A DNA stretch of 64,000 bases, from contig JAFXTS010000003.1 of the NCBI GenBank assembly GCA_017535665.1, positions 115,702 through 179,701 of the forward strand, read 5' to 3'. The DNA is from Bacteroidales bacterium. Its GTDB lineage: Bacteria; Bacteroidota; Bacteroidia; Bacteroidales; WCHB1-69. Each line of letters opens with the position of its first letter. Position 1 is the first letter of the stretch. The notes under the pieces were generated by a model. That model was not told where the DNA came from. It was given only the letters and a program-made list of their open reading frames with translations, and did not search any database. Below are positions 8,004-17,370 of the stretch, piece by piece. Made by a program: the position numbers and the translations under genes.

Positions 8004-8600
8004 ATGGAATACATTTTAATGCTTATCGCCTGCGTATTTGTCAATAATATTATATTGTCGCAGTTTTTGGGAATCTGTCCCTTCCTGGGCGTTTCCAATA
8101 AACTTGGCACCGCTCTCGGCATGGGTGTCGCCGTCATCTTTGTTATGACCTTGGCCACGCTGGTCACCTCCCTTATCCATGTGTATGTGCTCGTGCCGAT
8201 GGGGTTGGAGTTCCTGCAGACCATCGCTTTCATCCTGATTATCGCTGCCTTGGTGCAGATGGTGGAGATTATCCTCAAGAAGTCCAGCCCGTCGCTCTAT
8301 CAGGCATTGGGTATTTTCCTTCCCTTGATCACCACCAACTGCGCAGTGCTGGGTGTGGCCATCGGCGTTACCCAGAAGTTCGACATCACTGCCGGTAGCT
8401 ATATCCTTGACAGTGTGGTTTATACCGTTTGCTCCGCCATCGGTTTTGCGGTGGCCATCTGCATCTTTGCTGGTCTGCGCGAGCAACTGGAGCTGGTGAA
8501 GGTTCCCAAAGCGATGAAGGGTGTTCCGATTGCCCTCATCACCGCCGGTATCCTCGCCATGGCTTTCATGGGCTTCGCCAACCTGGTGCCCGCGAACTAA
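8004..8600 (+). CDS. rnfA: Rnf complex membrane subunit RnfA
   Basis: A 198-residue, six-helix membrane protein homologous to NqrE and paralogous to RnfE. Cys25 in GICPFLGVS and the cysteine of [12 protein letters not shown] are the matching iron ligands. It starts 9 bases after rnfE and ends the rnf cluster. No hairpin terminator is visible in the 41 bases before the next gene, so read-through into the DUF4831 gene is possible. Confidence 0.95.
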   Translation: MEYILMLIACVFVNNIILSQFLGICPFLGVSNKLGTALGMGVAVIFVMTLATLVTSLIHVYVLVPMGLEFLQTIAFILIIAALVQMVEIILKKSSPSLYQALGIFLPLITTNCAVLGVAIGVTQKFDITAGSYILDSVVYTVCSAIGFAVAICIFAGLREQLELVKVPKAMKGVPIALITAGILAMAFMGFANLVPAN

Positions 8601-8641
8601 TTCCACATTTAGTCGGACAAAATTCGATTACAACATCTGAA

Positions 8642-9763
8642 ATGAAAAAAATCTTTTTCTCGATATTGATGACAAGCCTCGCTATCACGGGGCTTTTTGC
8701 ACAAAAAAAGGTCAACCCGTTGCCGGTTGACAGCACCTTTGCCTACGGCAAGGAGTACATCATCTATGCGCTTCCGCAGACGGCCTTCCAAGTGAACGTC
8801 ACCGTGACACGTTCGCATGAATTTGCGGGTGTCTATTCCCAATACGCTGGTAAGTTGTTGGGACTCAACAATGTCATTTCTTCAGATAATATTTCTTATT
8901 CTTTGAAAAATGTTGAGATTCAGCCCATCGTGCTACCCGATACCGCTTGTATGTATGCGGTCCAATTGTCAGCTTCGCAGATGAAGGAGGCTTTGGCACA
9001 GAAGCAAAAATTGGCGGCTGCTGAGTCGGGAATGAGCCAGGAAGCGGTGACCTATAGCGAGCATCCATTAGATATTCCGGAATTTTTCCGCTTTTATTCT
9101 GACCTTGCCTATAAGGAACAGGCTGACAATTATACCGAAACGCAGATCGTAGATGGTGTGGTGCGTCAGGTGCCCGCCCAGAAGATTCAGATGGTGGCTA
9201 AGACCAATGCTCAGCAGGCGCAGGATGCCGCCGATATGATTGGCCATATCCGCGATGACCGTTATGAACTGATGACGGGAGCCAATGAGGTGGCCTATCC
9301 TCAGGCTACATTAGAGATGATGCTCAACCATTTGAACGAGATGGAGAAGAACTATATCGCGCTGTTCACGGGCTTTGTGGTGGATGAGGAGTTGCATTAC
9401 ACGGTGGTGGTGACGCCTGACAGCACGACCACGCTGCTTCCGCTCTTTTCAGTTTCATCGGGTACGGGCTTCAACACCCGCCTGTCGGCTAAGCCTGCCG
9501 AGAACTATTATCTGCAGCTGGTGCCCGCCGAGACGGTGGCCTCCGCTGATGCGTTTGCTGTGAGTTGGAGTTGCGCCAAAGGCCATAAGCCGAATACTGG
9601 CTACCGCATCCGCATCCCCCAATCCGCAGAAGTGAACCTGATGAGAGGCAGTGCGTTACTGCAGCCGGTCGGAACCTTCAATGTGTATCAGTTCGGTAAT
9701 ATTGAAGTGCTTCCTTTGAATCAGAATCATATTGATATTCAAAAAATTGGAATTATTTATTAG
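8642..9763 (+). CDS. DUF4831 family exported protein
   Basis: A 373-residue protein. The start at 8642 is chosen because it gives a clean signal peptide (MKKIFFSILMTSLAITGLFAQ); the frame stays open upstream into rnfA but without a better start. The body matches the Bacteroidetes DUF4831 pattern: an N-terminal YALPQTAFQVNVTVTRSHE followed by GVYSQYAGKLLGLNNVISSD, then a central region with ADMIGHIRDDRYELMTGAN. Function is unknown; family members are periplasmic or surface proteins. It lies 41 bases after rnfA and 3 bases before a lipoprotein gene, so the two probably form a pair and may ride on the rnf transcript. Confidence 0.85.
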   Translation: MKKIFFSILMTSLAITGLFAQKKVNPLPVDSTFAYGKEYIIYALPQTAFQVNVTVTRSHEFAGVYSQYAGKLLGLNNVISSDNISYSLKNVEIQPIVLPDTACMYAVQLSASQMKEALAQKQKLAAAESGMSQEAVTYSEHPLDIPEFFRFYSDLAYKEQADNYTETQIVDGVVRQVPAQKIQMVAKTNAQQAQDAADMIGHIRDDRYELMTGANEVAYPQATLEMMLNHLNEMEKNYIALFTGFVVDEELHYTVVVTPDSTTTLLPLFSVSSGTGFNTRLSAKPAENYYLQLVPAETVASADAFAVSWSCAKGHKPNTGYRIRIPQSAEVNLMRGSALLQPVGTFNVYQFGNIEVLPLNQNHIDIQKIGIIY

Positions 9764-9766
9764 CGT

Positions 9767-10303
9767 ATGAAAAATTATATAGCTATCCTGTTGGCCACTG
9801 TTTTTGTTGCTGCATTTTCATTGACAGGCTGTAAGAAGAAGGCGGATGATAAGACGCAGACCGAAGAAGAGGTGCGCTCGAAAGTGGAAGCGGCCGCAAT
9901 GAACTATGCCAGAACCGACGAGGCTTTAGGCGCGTACGATAGCATCAAGTTTGTGAGCTACTCTCCCTATTTCAAATCCACGTATTGCGACCTGATGTGC
10001 CAACTGTTGAGCATCCAGCGCGATGAGTTGCAGCCCAAGATCGATTCCGCTATCGAAGTGCGCGACAACGATGCCCTCGTGAGTTTGTCGGCCAACATGG
10101 ACAAAATTCAGAATAGTATCGACTATTTCAACAAACAGTCTTACAATAGTTTGAGCACTAAAGTTGACCCGGTCGTCATGTACGAGGCCAAGTGTTACAG
10201 TTATACCGATGGCTACATCGAGGAGTTCATTTATTTCGTCACGAAAGACTGGAAAGTAATCGATTTGGATCCTTTTGACCTCAAGTATTTGGAGCGTTTT
10301 TAA
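9767..10303 (+). CDS. Lipoprotein of unknown function
   Basis: A 178-residue protein with a lipoprotein signal peptide (lipobox LTGC, acylated Cys22), then a lysine-rich linker and a helical region (EEEVRSKVEAAAMNYARTDEAL). I recognise no family. The C-terminus (YTDGYIEEFIYFVTKDWKVIDLDPFDLKYLERF) is beta/aromatic and could be a small binding domain. It starts 3 bases after the DUF4831 gene and is presumably cotranscribed. Confidence 0.75.
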   Translation: MKNYIAILLATVFVAAFSLTGCKKKADDKTQTEEEVRSKVEAAAMNYARTDEALGAYDSIKFVSYSPYFKSTYCDLMCQLLSIQRDELQPKIDSAIEVRDNDALVSLSANMDKIQNSIDYFNKQSYNSLSTKVDPVVMYEAKCYSYTDGYIEEFIYFVTKDWKVIDLDPFDLKYLERF

Positions 10304-10332
10304 TTTTTTTTGCAAAAAAATGAACAAAACAC

Positions 10333-10363
10333 TTGACAAACGTGTTTTGATGTTGTAATTTTG
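10333..10363 (+). promoter_or_regulatory. Promoter of queA
   Basis: A -33-like TTGAC at 10333-10337 and a -7 box TAATTTTG at 10356-10363 are separated by about 20 bases, the spacing expected for Bacteroidetes promoters. The queA ATG is 31 bases downstream. Confidence 0.7.
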
Positions 10364-10394
10364 CACCCCATTTTTTAGAGAGGAATATTGTAGC

Positions 10395-11450
10395 ATGAAG
10401 TTATCACAATTTAAGTATTTTTTGCCTCAGGAATTGATTGCCTTGCATCCCATGGAATCGCGTGATGAGGCACGCTTAATGGTGTTGAATAGAAAGACGA
10501 AAACCATTGAGCATAAGATGTTTAAGGATATTTTGGATTATTTCGACGAAGGTGACCTTTTTGTCATGAACAACACCAAGGTTTTCCCGTCGGTTTTGTT
10601 CGGTGAGAAGGAGAAGACCGGTGCGAAGATTCGCGTCTCTTTGCTCCGAGAATTGGACGAAGAGAGCCGTTTGTGGGATGTTTTGGTGGATCCCGCCCGT
10701 AAAATCCGTATCGGCAACAAGCTCTATTTTGGCGAAAACAACGATTTGGTAGCCGAGGTCATCGACAATACCACTTCGCGTGGCCGTACCCTCCGCTTCC
10801 TCTTCGACGACGACCACGACGCTTTCAAACGCAAACTCCGCGAGTTGGGCTCGATGCCTATCCCGGATGATATTCTGCGTTTGCGCGACATCACCCCCGA
10901 AGATGAGCAGGATTACCAAACCCTGTACGCCAAGTGCGAAGGTGGTGTGGCCGCTCCTACCGCTGGTTTCCACTTCAGCCGTGAGTTGCTGAAGCGATTG
11001 GAAATCAAGGGAGTGGAATTCGCTGAACTGACGCTTCACGCCGGTCTGGGCAACTTCCGCGATATTGATGTGGAAGACCTTACCAAACACAAGACCGACT
11101 CGGAGGCTATGACGATTTCGGAAGAGTGCGCCCGCAAGATCAACGAGACGAAGGATGCTGGCCGTAATGTGGTGGCCATCGGTACCACGACTATGAAGGC
11201 GCTGGAATCATCCACCTACACCAACGGTCATGTGAAACCCTACGATGGATGGACCAACAAGTTCATCTTCCCGCAGTATAACTTCGTGGTTGCCAACGCT
11301 ATGGTTACCAACTTCCATCAGTCGCAAAGCCCAATGTTGATGATGGTGGCGGCTTTTGGCGGTTACGAATTTGTGATGGAGGCTTACAAGCAGGCTGTGG
11401 AGCAGAAGTACCGCTTCCTCACCTTCGGCGATGCCATGCTGATTATCTGA
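10395..11450 (+). CDS. queA: S-adenosylmethionine:tRNA ribosyltransferase-isomerase QueA
   Basis: The 351-residue enzyme transfers and isomerises the ribosyl part of SAM onto preQ1-tRNA, giving epoxyqueuosine-tRNA. Family motifs are plain: [20 protein letters not shown] at the N-terminus, [18 protein letters not shown] near residue 180 and [19 protein letters not shown] near residue 215, followed by [12 protein letters not shown] and [17 protein letters not shown]. Length is normal. It has its own promoter and a strong terminator. Together with queH at 4054-4608 it gives the last two steps of queuosine synthesis. Confidence 0.96.
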   Translation: MKLSQFKYFLPQELIALHPMESRDEARLMVLNRKTKTIEHKMFKDILDYFDEGDLFVMNNTKVFPSVLFGEKEKTGAKIRVSLLRELDEESRLWDVLVDPARKIRIGNKLYFGENNDLVAEVIDNTTSRGRTLRFLFDDDHDAFKRKLRELGSMPIPDDILRLRDITPEDEQDYQTLYAKCEGGVAAPTAGFHFSRELLKRLEIKGVEFAELTLHAGLGNFRDIDVEDLTKHKTDSEAMTISEECARKINETKDAGRNVVAIGTTTMKALESSTYTNGHVKPYDGWTNKFIFPQYNFVVANAMVTNFHQSQSPMLMMVAAFGGYEFVMEAYKQAVEQKYRFLTFGDAMLII

Positions 11451-11476
11451 CCCTCGTCTTCCTTTTTATACAAATG

Positions 11477-11508
11477 AAAGAGGCGTACCGAAAGGTGCGC
11501 CTCTTTTT
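11477..11508. terminator. Bidirectional terminator between queA and the efflux operon
   Basis: A 13-bp stem (one T-G wobble) closes on a GAAA tetraloop and is followed on the plus strand by TTTTT. It serves queA on the plus strand and, with a weaker U-tract, the converging efflux operon on the minus strand. Confidence 0.85.
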
Positions 11509-11509
11509 G

Positions 11510-12679
11510 TTATCGGCTATATAATTGCAGTTCAACGTACTGCAAAGCGGCATCGTGTTCCATCTCGCAGAGCCGCTCGTGACTTTCATGATAGAGCGAA
11601 AGTTCCGACAGGTATTCGATTAGCGAAATCTGTCCGCTCTCCAATGCCTGGTTGAGTAGTTCGAACACATCCACTGACTGTATCAGGTTGCGGTACTCGT
11701 CGATCTGCTGCACCAGAGCGCGGGTGGTCTCGTAGCAGCATTGCAGGTGTGTGCGGAAACGGAACTGCTCGTCGGCGGCCAGCAGCGCTGCAGCAGAACT
11801 TTGCGCGTTCGCTAACTTCACGGTGTTGGTCTGTTGCCACAACGGCAGCGTGAGACCCACTTTGATGCCTTGGAAAAGCTCCGAAGGCACCCGCTCGCAC
11901 ATGTATCCGGCTTGGAACTTGGGCGCCCACATCGACTTGCTGAGCTTCACCTCCTGCTGCGAAATCTCCTGCTGCTTGTTCAGCCACTCCATCTTGGGAT
12001 TCTTCAACTGCCAGTCGTTGAAGCTGTTATAGAGCGCAAATTCGGGGAATTCGTCCTCCGTCACCTCTAACTTCACTCCGCCATTCAGCTGCTGGAGCTG
12101 TAAGAGCAGGTTGTTGCGCTCGGTTTCGGCGTGGCTTTTCTCCTGCTGGAGGTTCAGCTCCGCCAATTTCACCCGATTATAGTCGAAAATATTGATTTCT
12201 CCAGCATCAAACTTGGCCTTGTATGCCGATGAGATGTCGGCCAGGAATTGCAAACAGTGCTCCATGTCGCTGATACGAGCATTCTGATACACAATATTAT
12301 AGTATAATTCTCCCACCTCTTTCAGAACCTCATTCTGCTGCTGGTTGAGAAAATATGTCGACTGCTCGTCGCGCAGGCGTGCGATGCGGTTTCGGTAAAC
12401 GTATGTAGTGGGAAATTCGAATGGCTGCATCACGCTCACGTCAATGCGGTTGCCAATACTGTTGGGATTTCCCCACAAGTAGGCAAACTCCACTTCCGTG
12501 TTGTCGGGCGCCAATCCCACGTGGTTTTCCATGCAGTCTGCTTCTGCCTGCTGTTGGTAAGCCTTGATGGTCAGGTTGTTACTGCTTACAGCATTCCACA
12601 CCTCTTCGACGGTTTGCCCTAACAATAGGAGAGGGGAGATGGTGATCAAAAGGCTGGTGATGATTTTTATGGTTTTCAT
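11510..12679 (-). CDS. TolC-family outer-membrane efflux channel of the Cus/Czc system
   Basis: A 389-residue protein with a signal peptide (MKTIKIITSLLITISPLLLLGQ) and the long helical repeats of the outer-membrane efflux family: an N-terminal VEEVWNAVSSNNLTIKAYQQQ repeat and an internal duplicate (LNKQQEISQQEVKLSKSMW) followed by PKFQAGY and GLTLPLW. It forms the outer-membrane duct that docks onto the CusB/CusA pair encoded immediately upstream, starting 4 bases after the cusA stop. At 389 residues it is slightly shorter than typical CusC (about 430-460). No N-terminal acylation cysteine is seen. Confidence 0.88.
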   Translation of the reverse strand: MKTIKIITSLLITISPLLLLGQTVEEVWNAVSSNNLTIKAYQQQAEADCMENHVGLAPDNTEVEFAYLWGNPNSIGNRIDVSVMQPFEFPTTYVYRNRIARLRDEQSTYFLNQQQNEVLKEVGELYYNIVYQNARISDMEHCLQFLADISSAYKAKFDAGEINIFDYNRVKLAELNLQQEKSHAETERNNLLLQLQQLNGGVKLEVTEDEFPEFALYNSFNDWQLKNPKMEWLNKQQEISQQEVKLSKSMWAPKFQAGYMCERVPSELFQGIKVGLTLPLWQQTNTVKLANAQSSAAALLAADEQFRFRTHLQCCYETTRALVQQIDEYRNLIQSVDVFELLNQALESGQISLIEYLSELSLYHESHERLCEMEHDAALQYVELQLYSR

Positions 12680-12683
12680 AGTT

Positions 12684-15600
12684 TTATTCTTTAATGGATG
12701 ATGCTTTCTCCTTGTGTGTCAGGAAGTAAACCACAGGCACTACGTATATGTTGAGGATGGTGGAAGTGACCAGTCCGCCCAGAATTACGATGGCGAGCGG
12801 GCTCTGAATCTCATTGCCGGGCAGGTTGCCGTTGATGGCCATGGGCAGCAGGGCGAGAGCGCCGGTGATGGCGGTCATCAGGATGGCATTCAATCGGTCG
12901 TTGGAACCTTGCACAACCGTTTCGGTGAGCGAAAGTCCGCTCTTTTGAAGCCGTAAGTAGTTGGATACAAGTAGGATGCCATTTCTGGTGGCGATGCCAA
13001 ACAGGGAGATGAATCCGATGATAGCCGGAATGCTGAGCACGCCGCTGGTGAATCGGAGGGCGAACACGCCGCCGATGAGAGCCATGGGCAGGTTGATCAG
13101 GATGATGCTGGCGAGCTTGAAGTTCTTGAACTCGCGGAATAGCAGCAGCAGGATGATGATAAGGGCGAGCCCCGAGGTGAGCAGCAGCATACGGAAGGCG
13201 GTGGCCTCGCTCTCGAACTGGCCGCCGTACTCGATACGGGTGCCTTCGGGCAGCTTCACTTCCTTGTCGATAGTTTGTTGCAGCTCGGTTACCACACCGT
13301 GCAGGTCGCGACCAGCCACGTTGGCCGATACCACTAATTTACGCTGACCGTTCTCGCGGTTGATGGTGTTGGGACCGCTGGCAGAGCGAATCTCGGCCAC
13401 CTCCGACAGCGGCACCTTCCCGCCATCGTACGTGTCTATCAGCGCATTGTTCAGTCCTTCAATGGTTTGCGTGTAGTTGGAGTCGAGACGCAGAATCAGA
13501 TCATACTTGTAGGCGCCTTCGTAGATGTCGCTCAGCTTCTCGCCGCCGATGGCTGTGCTGACGTAGCGGTTGAACTGCTCGATGGTGATACCGTGCTGCG
13601 CCAGCATCTGGCGGTTGGCACGAATCTGCAACTGAGGAACTTCAACCTGCTGTTCCACATTCACATCTACCAGTCCTTCAATATGTTCGACGCTTTGTTT
13701 GATTTTCTGGCCGGTGGTGTACAAGTCGTTGAGGTCGTTGCCGAAAATCTTGATGGCGATGTTGGCGCGGGTGCCCGACAGGATGTGGTCGATGCGGTGT
13801 CCGAGCGGCTGTCCGACAGTGGTGGCGATGCCGGGTATGGCGGCCAGTTTTTCGCGAACTTCTTCCACGAACTCCTCTTTGGAGCGGTCTTTCAGTTGGA
13901 AGTTCACCTCAATCTCCGCGCTGTTGGTGGCCTGCGAGTGTTCGTCCAACTCGCCTCGGCCCGTACGGCGGCACGTGCCCGTCACCTCCGGAATCGACAG
14001 CAGGGTTTTCTCCACCAAATTCCCAATCTCATTATTCTCATCTAATGAAGTACCCGCCTGTGTCACCACCGAGAGGGTGAGCGACCCTTCGTTGAACTCG
14101 GGCAAGAAACTTCTCCCTAACGTGAAGAAAAGCGCCACCGCCACGATGAAGAGGCCTGCCACGCTGCCAATCACCCAGCCGTTGTGCCGCAGCGACCATT
14201 GCAGACTTTTCAGGTAGTGACGGCTCAGGAAACGCGTCAGCCATTTGTCTTTCTGGTTGCGTGCGAGGAACTTGTCGTGTCCCAACAGCATCTTCGACAG
14301 CAGCGGAGTCAGTGTCATGGCGACAATCAGCGACATGAAGAGGGAGACGATGAAGGCGATGCCGAGCGGTTTCAGCATGCGGCCTTCCATGCCCGACAAG
14401 AAGAAGAGCGGGATGAACGACACCATGATGATGAGGGTGGCATTGAAGATGGAACTGCGGATTTCGGAAGAGGCGTGAAACACCACGTTGAAGAGGCTCT
14501 GCTGCTCTTCCGGCGGTTTGAGTCGGTTCTGTCGCAGTCGTTTATAAACATTCTCCACGTCGATAATCGCATCGTCCACCAGCGAACCGACAGCGATGGC
14601 CATACCGCCCAAGCTCATGGTGTTGATGGTCATGCCTAATGCTTTGAGGGTGATGATGGTAGCCAGCAGCGACAGGGGAATGGCGAGCAGCGAGATGAGG
14701 GTGGTGCGGAAGTTGCCGAGGAAGAGGAACAGGATGATGACCACCAGCACGCTGCCTTCGATGAGGGCGCGTTCCACGTTGCTCACTGAGGTGTGGATGA
14801 AGTCGGCCTGACGGAAGATGTGTGTGTTGACTTTCACGCCCTTCGGCAGGGCTTTCTCCATGGAAGCGAGTTTCTGTTCGATCTGCTCGGTCACCTCTAA
14901 CGTGTTGGCATTGGGCTGTTTGGTGATGGACATCACGATGGCGGGTTTCGCGTTGGCGCTGCCGTAGCCGAATTTCTGTGCGGGTGCGATGGTCACGCGG
15001 GCCACATCGCCGACGGTGACGGGCTGTCCGTTGCGCATCTTCACGAAGGTTCGTTCCATCTCGCTAGTGTCGGCGGTACGGGCGATGCCGCGCACGGCGT
15101 ACTCGTTGCCGTATTCACGCACCACGCTCCCCGACGAGTTGTCGCTCATACTGCGGCACACCTGCTCCAGATCTTCCATTGTGACCCCGTAACTATCCAT
15201 CTTGTACGGGTCGGCCAGCACCTGAAACTGCTTGAAGTCGCCGCCGATGATGGTGACTTGCGCCACGCCGTTGGTGGACATGATGACAGGCTGCACCTGC
15301 CACTCGGCAATGTCGCGCAGCTCCATCGGCGAGATGCTGTCGGACTGCAGTCCCACAAAGAAAATCTCGCCCATCACGCTCGACTGTGGTGCCATCACGG
15401 GCTGACCGACCTCTGCCGGAATCTGCCCTTCAACGGTCACCAGTTTCTCGCTCACCACTTGGCGCGCTTTAGAAATGTCGGTGCCCCAGTCGAATTCCAC
15501 CCACACGAAGGAGAAGCCCTGCGACGAGGTGGAACGCACCCGCCGCACGTCGGTAGCCCCGTTCATGGCGGTCTCGATGGGGTAGCTCACCAGCCGCTCC

Positions 15601-15782
15601 ACCTCTTCGGAGGTGAGACCATGACAGTCGGTCATCACCACCACGGTGGGGGCGGTCAGGTCGGGAAAAACGTCAATGTCCATCTGTTTCGTGGTGCGTA
15701 CACCAAAGATGATTAACAGAATGGAACACAACAAGATAAAGTACTTGTTGTTGAGTGAGAATTGTATGATTTTGTCTAACAT
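12684..15782 (-). CDS. Heavy-metal efflux RND pump (CusA/CzcA family)
   Basis: A 1032-residue inner-membrane RND transporter of the heavy-metal (HME) branch. It has the normal architecture: TM1 after MLDKIIQFSLNNKYFI, a large porter loop, central TM2-6 (LIEGSVLVVIILFLFLGNFR), a second porter loop, and C-terminal TM8-12 ending in a lysine/glutamate tail. The TM4 segment AVGSLVDDAIIDVENVYK carries the proton-relay acids of HME pumps, and VFPDLTAPTVVVMTDCHGLT is the family's porter opening. The ion (Cu, Ag, Zn, Co or Cd) cannot be decided from this. It is the pump of a DUF6769-adaptor-pump-channel operon. Confidence 0.93.
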   Translation of the reverse strand: MLDKIIQFSLNNKYFILLCSILLIIFGVRTTKQMDIDVFPDLTAPTVVVMTDCHGLTSEEVERLVSYPIETAMNGATDVRRVRSTSSQGFSFVWVEFDWGTDISKARQVVSEKLVTVEGQIPAEVGQPVMAPQSSVMGEIFFVGLQSDSISPMELRDIAEWQVQPVIMSTNGVAQVTIIGGDFKQFQVLADPYKMDSYGVTMEDLEQVCRSMSDNSSGSVVREYGNEYAVRGIARTADTSEMERTFVKMRNGQPVTVGDVARVTIAPAQKFGYGSANAKPAIVMSITKQPNANTLEVTEQIEQKLASMEKALPKGVKVNTHIFRQADFIHTSVSNVERALIEGSVLVVIILFLFLGNFRTTLISLLAIPLSLLATIITLKALGMTINTMSLGGMAIAVGSLVDDAIIDVENVYKRLRQNRLKPPEEQQSLFNVVFHASSEIRSSIFNATLIIMVSFIPLFFLSGMEGRMLKPLGIAFIVSLFMSLIVAMTLTPLLSKMLLGHDKFLARNQKDKWLTRFLSRHYLKSLQWSLRHNGWVIGSVAGLFIVAVALFFTLGRSFLPEFNEGSLTLSVVTQAGTSLDENNEIGNLVEKTLLSIPEVTGTCRRTGRGELDEHSQATNSAEIEVNFQLKDRSKEEFVEEVREKLAAIPGIATTVGQPLGHRIDHILSGTRANIAIKIFGNDLNDLYTTGQKIKQSVEHIEGLVDVNVEQQVEVPQLQIRANRQMLAQHGITIEQFNRYVSTAIGGEKLSDIYEGAYKYDLILRLDSNYTQTIEGLNNALIDTYDGGKVPLSEVAEIRSASGPNTINRENGQRKLVVSANVAGRDLHGVVTELQQTIDKEVKLPEGTRIEYGGQFESEATAFRMLLLTSGLALIIILLLLFREFKNFKLASIILINLPMALIGGVFALRFTSGVLSIPAIIGFISLFGIATRNGILLVSNYLRLQKSGLSLTETVVQGSNDRLNAILMTAITGALALLPMAINGNLPGNEIQSPLAIVILGGLVTSTILNIYVVPVVYFLTHKEKASSIKE

Positions 15783-15797
15783 GGCTCTTCTATTTTA

Positions 15798-17318
15798 CTA
15801 ATGCACATGGCCGGCGTGTGGGTCGAGAGCGCCGCTGGCCTTGGCGAGTTTCACCAATACGGCACCACGGGTTACAATGCGCTCATGAGCATCCAATCCT
15901 GAAGTCACTTCCACGTATTTGCCGTCGGAAGCGCCGATGCTGACGGGCTGTTTCTCAAACTTCTCGGGTGTGAACTGCTTGAAAACAAAGTAGTTGCCTT
16001 GCTCCTCTAAGAGTGCACTCTTGGGGATGACCACGGTCGGCTCGGTGCCTTGCGTGTTCAGCCACACCTTAACGAAGCCGCCCGGCGTGAAGCCACTCAT
16101 ATTGCTGATTTCGAGCGTGACAGGCAGCAGATGGCTGCCCGTGCCCAGCGACTTGCCGTATGATAGGATGCGGCCGTTCATCTCCGTCAGTGTGCTGATT
16201 TCGTGGGTGATGGGATTTTCGATGGCGGCATCGGTCACGCTGGGCAGCCACGCGGCATAGCGCTGCGCCACGCTGGCTTGCAGCACCAGACTGCGGGTGT
16301 CGGAAACCACCGCAATAGGCTGACCTACCGTCACATAGTCGCCGTTGGCCACCAAAATCTCGGTCACGTAGCCGCTCATCGGTGCGGTGACGGTGCTGCC
16401 GTTGCCGCTCACGTTCTTCTGCAGGTTCTCGTAGATGGACTTTGCATTCTCGTAGGCTGCTTTCAGTTCCGAAAACTCTTTCTGTGAAACGATTTTGCTG
16501 TCCACCAAGCCCTTGGCGCGCTCGTAGTTGGCCTTGGCAGTCTCGTAGTTGGTGCGGGCCTCGCTGAGCCGCACCGATAGGTTGTCATCCACCAAGCCGT
16601 CGGTGAGCACACTGCCGATGGTTTCGCCGTTCCGCACCTGCTGTCCGGCTAAGAAGTTAGTGGAGTGGTAGTGGAATATGCCGTTCGACTTGGCCACCAC
16701 CCGCATCTGGTTCCCTTGGGTGGGCTGCACTTGTGCGGTGGTGGGGATGCTCTGCCCGATAGGCCGCCATTGAGCGCAGCCGGTGGCGAAATCCACCTGC
16801 CATGACTGCTCTTTCGTGAAAGTGATGGCGTTGGGGTGTTCGTCAATCAGCTCGTCGGCCTCGTGGAGGGCTTTATCCTCTGTGGAATAGACGGTTACAT
16901 CGTTGACGACGAGCGTGGTGGTGCTGTCGGCCGTGTGCAAGGTGAAGGTGAGGGTGCCTGTGCCGGCTGTGGGCGGGGTAAGGTGCAGATGGAAGATGCC
17001 CGCCTCTTCAGGTGCGTCGGCGGTGGCGGTCACACTCTTGCCGCCTACCGAAAGCACGGCAGTCAGCGAGCCGTACTTCAGTGGTTTGAAATCCGCGAGG
17101 CGGGTGACATGGGTGATGAGCTCGCTCTGATGTCCGGCCGACAGGGGAGTGGCATCTGCAAAAATCTCATAATCAGAATTGTACGCGGTGAGTGCCAGCG
17201 TAATTCCATGACCATGATGTTCATGCTCATGTTCTTCATTATCGTGATGATCGTGGTGGCAAGCCCCTAATGCTAACATCAGACTTGCCGACACTATATA
17301 TAATAATGTCTTTTTCAT
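15798..17318 (-). CDS. Periplasmic adaptor (membrane-fusion) subunit of the metal efflux pump, His-rich
   Basis: A 506-residue adaptor. The ATG at 17318 gives a lipoprotein signal peptide (MKKTLLYIVSASLMLALGAC); an in-frame upstream ATG at 17408 would overlap the preceding gene and lack a signal, so it is rejected. Directly after the lipid cysteine comes an extreme histidine/acid segment (HHDHHDNEEHEHEHHGHG), and the protein ends in HAGHVH, both obvious metal-binding tracts. The middle contains the barrel-sandwich and hairpin regions of CusB/CzcB (EARTNYETAKANYERAKGLV, then VTAPMSGYVTEILVANGDYV). It binds metal and links the pump to the outer-membrane channel. Confidence 0.9.
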   Translation of the reverse strand: MKKTLLYIVSASLMLALGACHHDHHDNEEHEHEHHGHGITLALTAYNSDYEIFADATPLSAGHQSELITHVTRLADFKPLKYGSLTAVLSVGGKSVTATADAPEEAGIFHLHLTPPTAGTGTLTFTLHTADSTTTLVVNDVTVYSTEDKALHEADELIDEHPNAITFTKEQSWQVDFATGCAQWRPIGQSIPTTAQVQPTQGNQMRVVAKSNGIFHYHSTNFLAGQQVRNGETIGSVLTDGLVDDNLSVRLSEARTNYETAKANYERAKGLVDSKIVSQKEFSELKAAYENAKSIYENLQKNVSGNGSTVTAPMSGYVTEILVANGDYVTVGQPIAVVSDTRSLVLQASVAQRYAAWLPSVTDAAIENPITHEISTLTEMNGRILSYGKSLGTGSHLLPVTLEISNMSGFTPGGFVKVWLNTQGTEPTVVIPKSALLEEQGNYFVFKQFTPEKFEKQPVSIGASDGKYVEVTSGLDAHERIVTRGAVLVKLAKASGALDPHAGHVH

Positions 17319-17370
17319 TTCAAAAAAGAAAAAATATTTTGGAAAAATGTTGATTTTCAGACTGTTTCTG

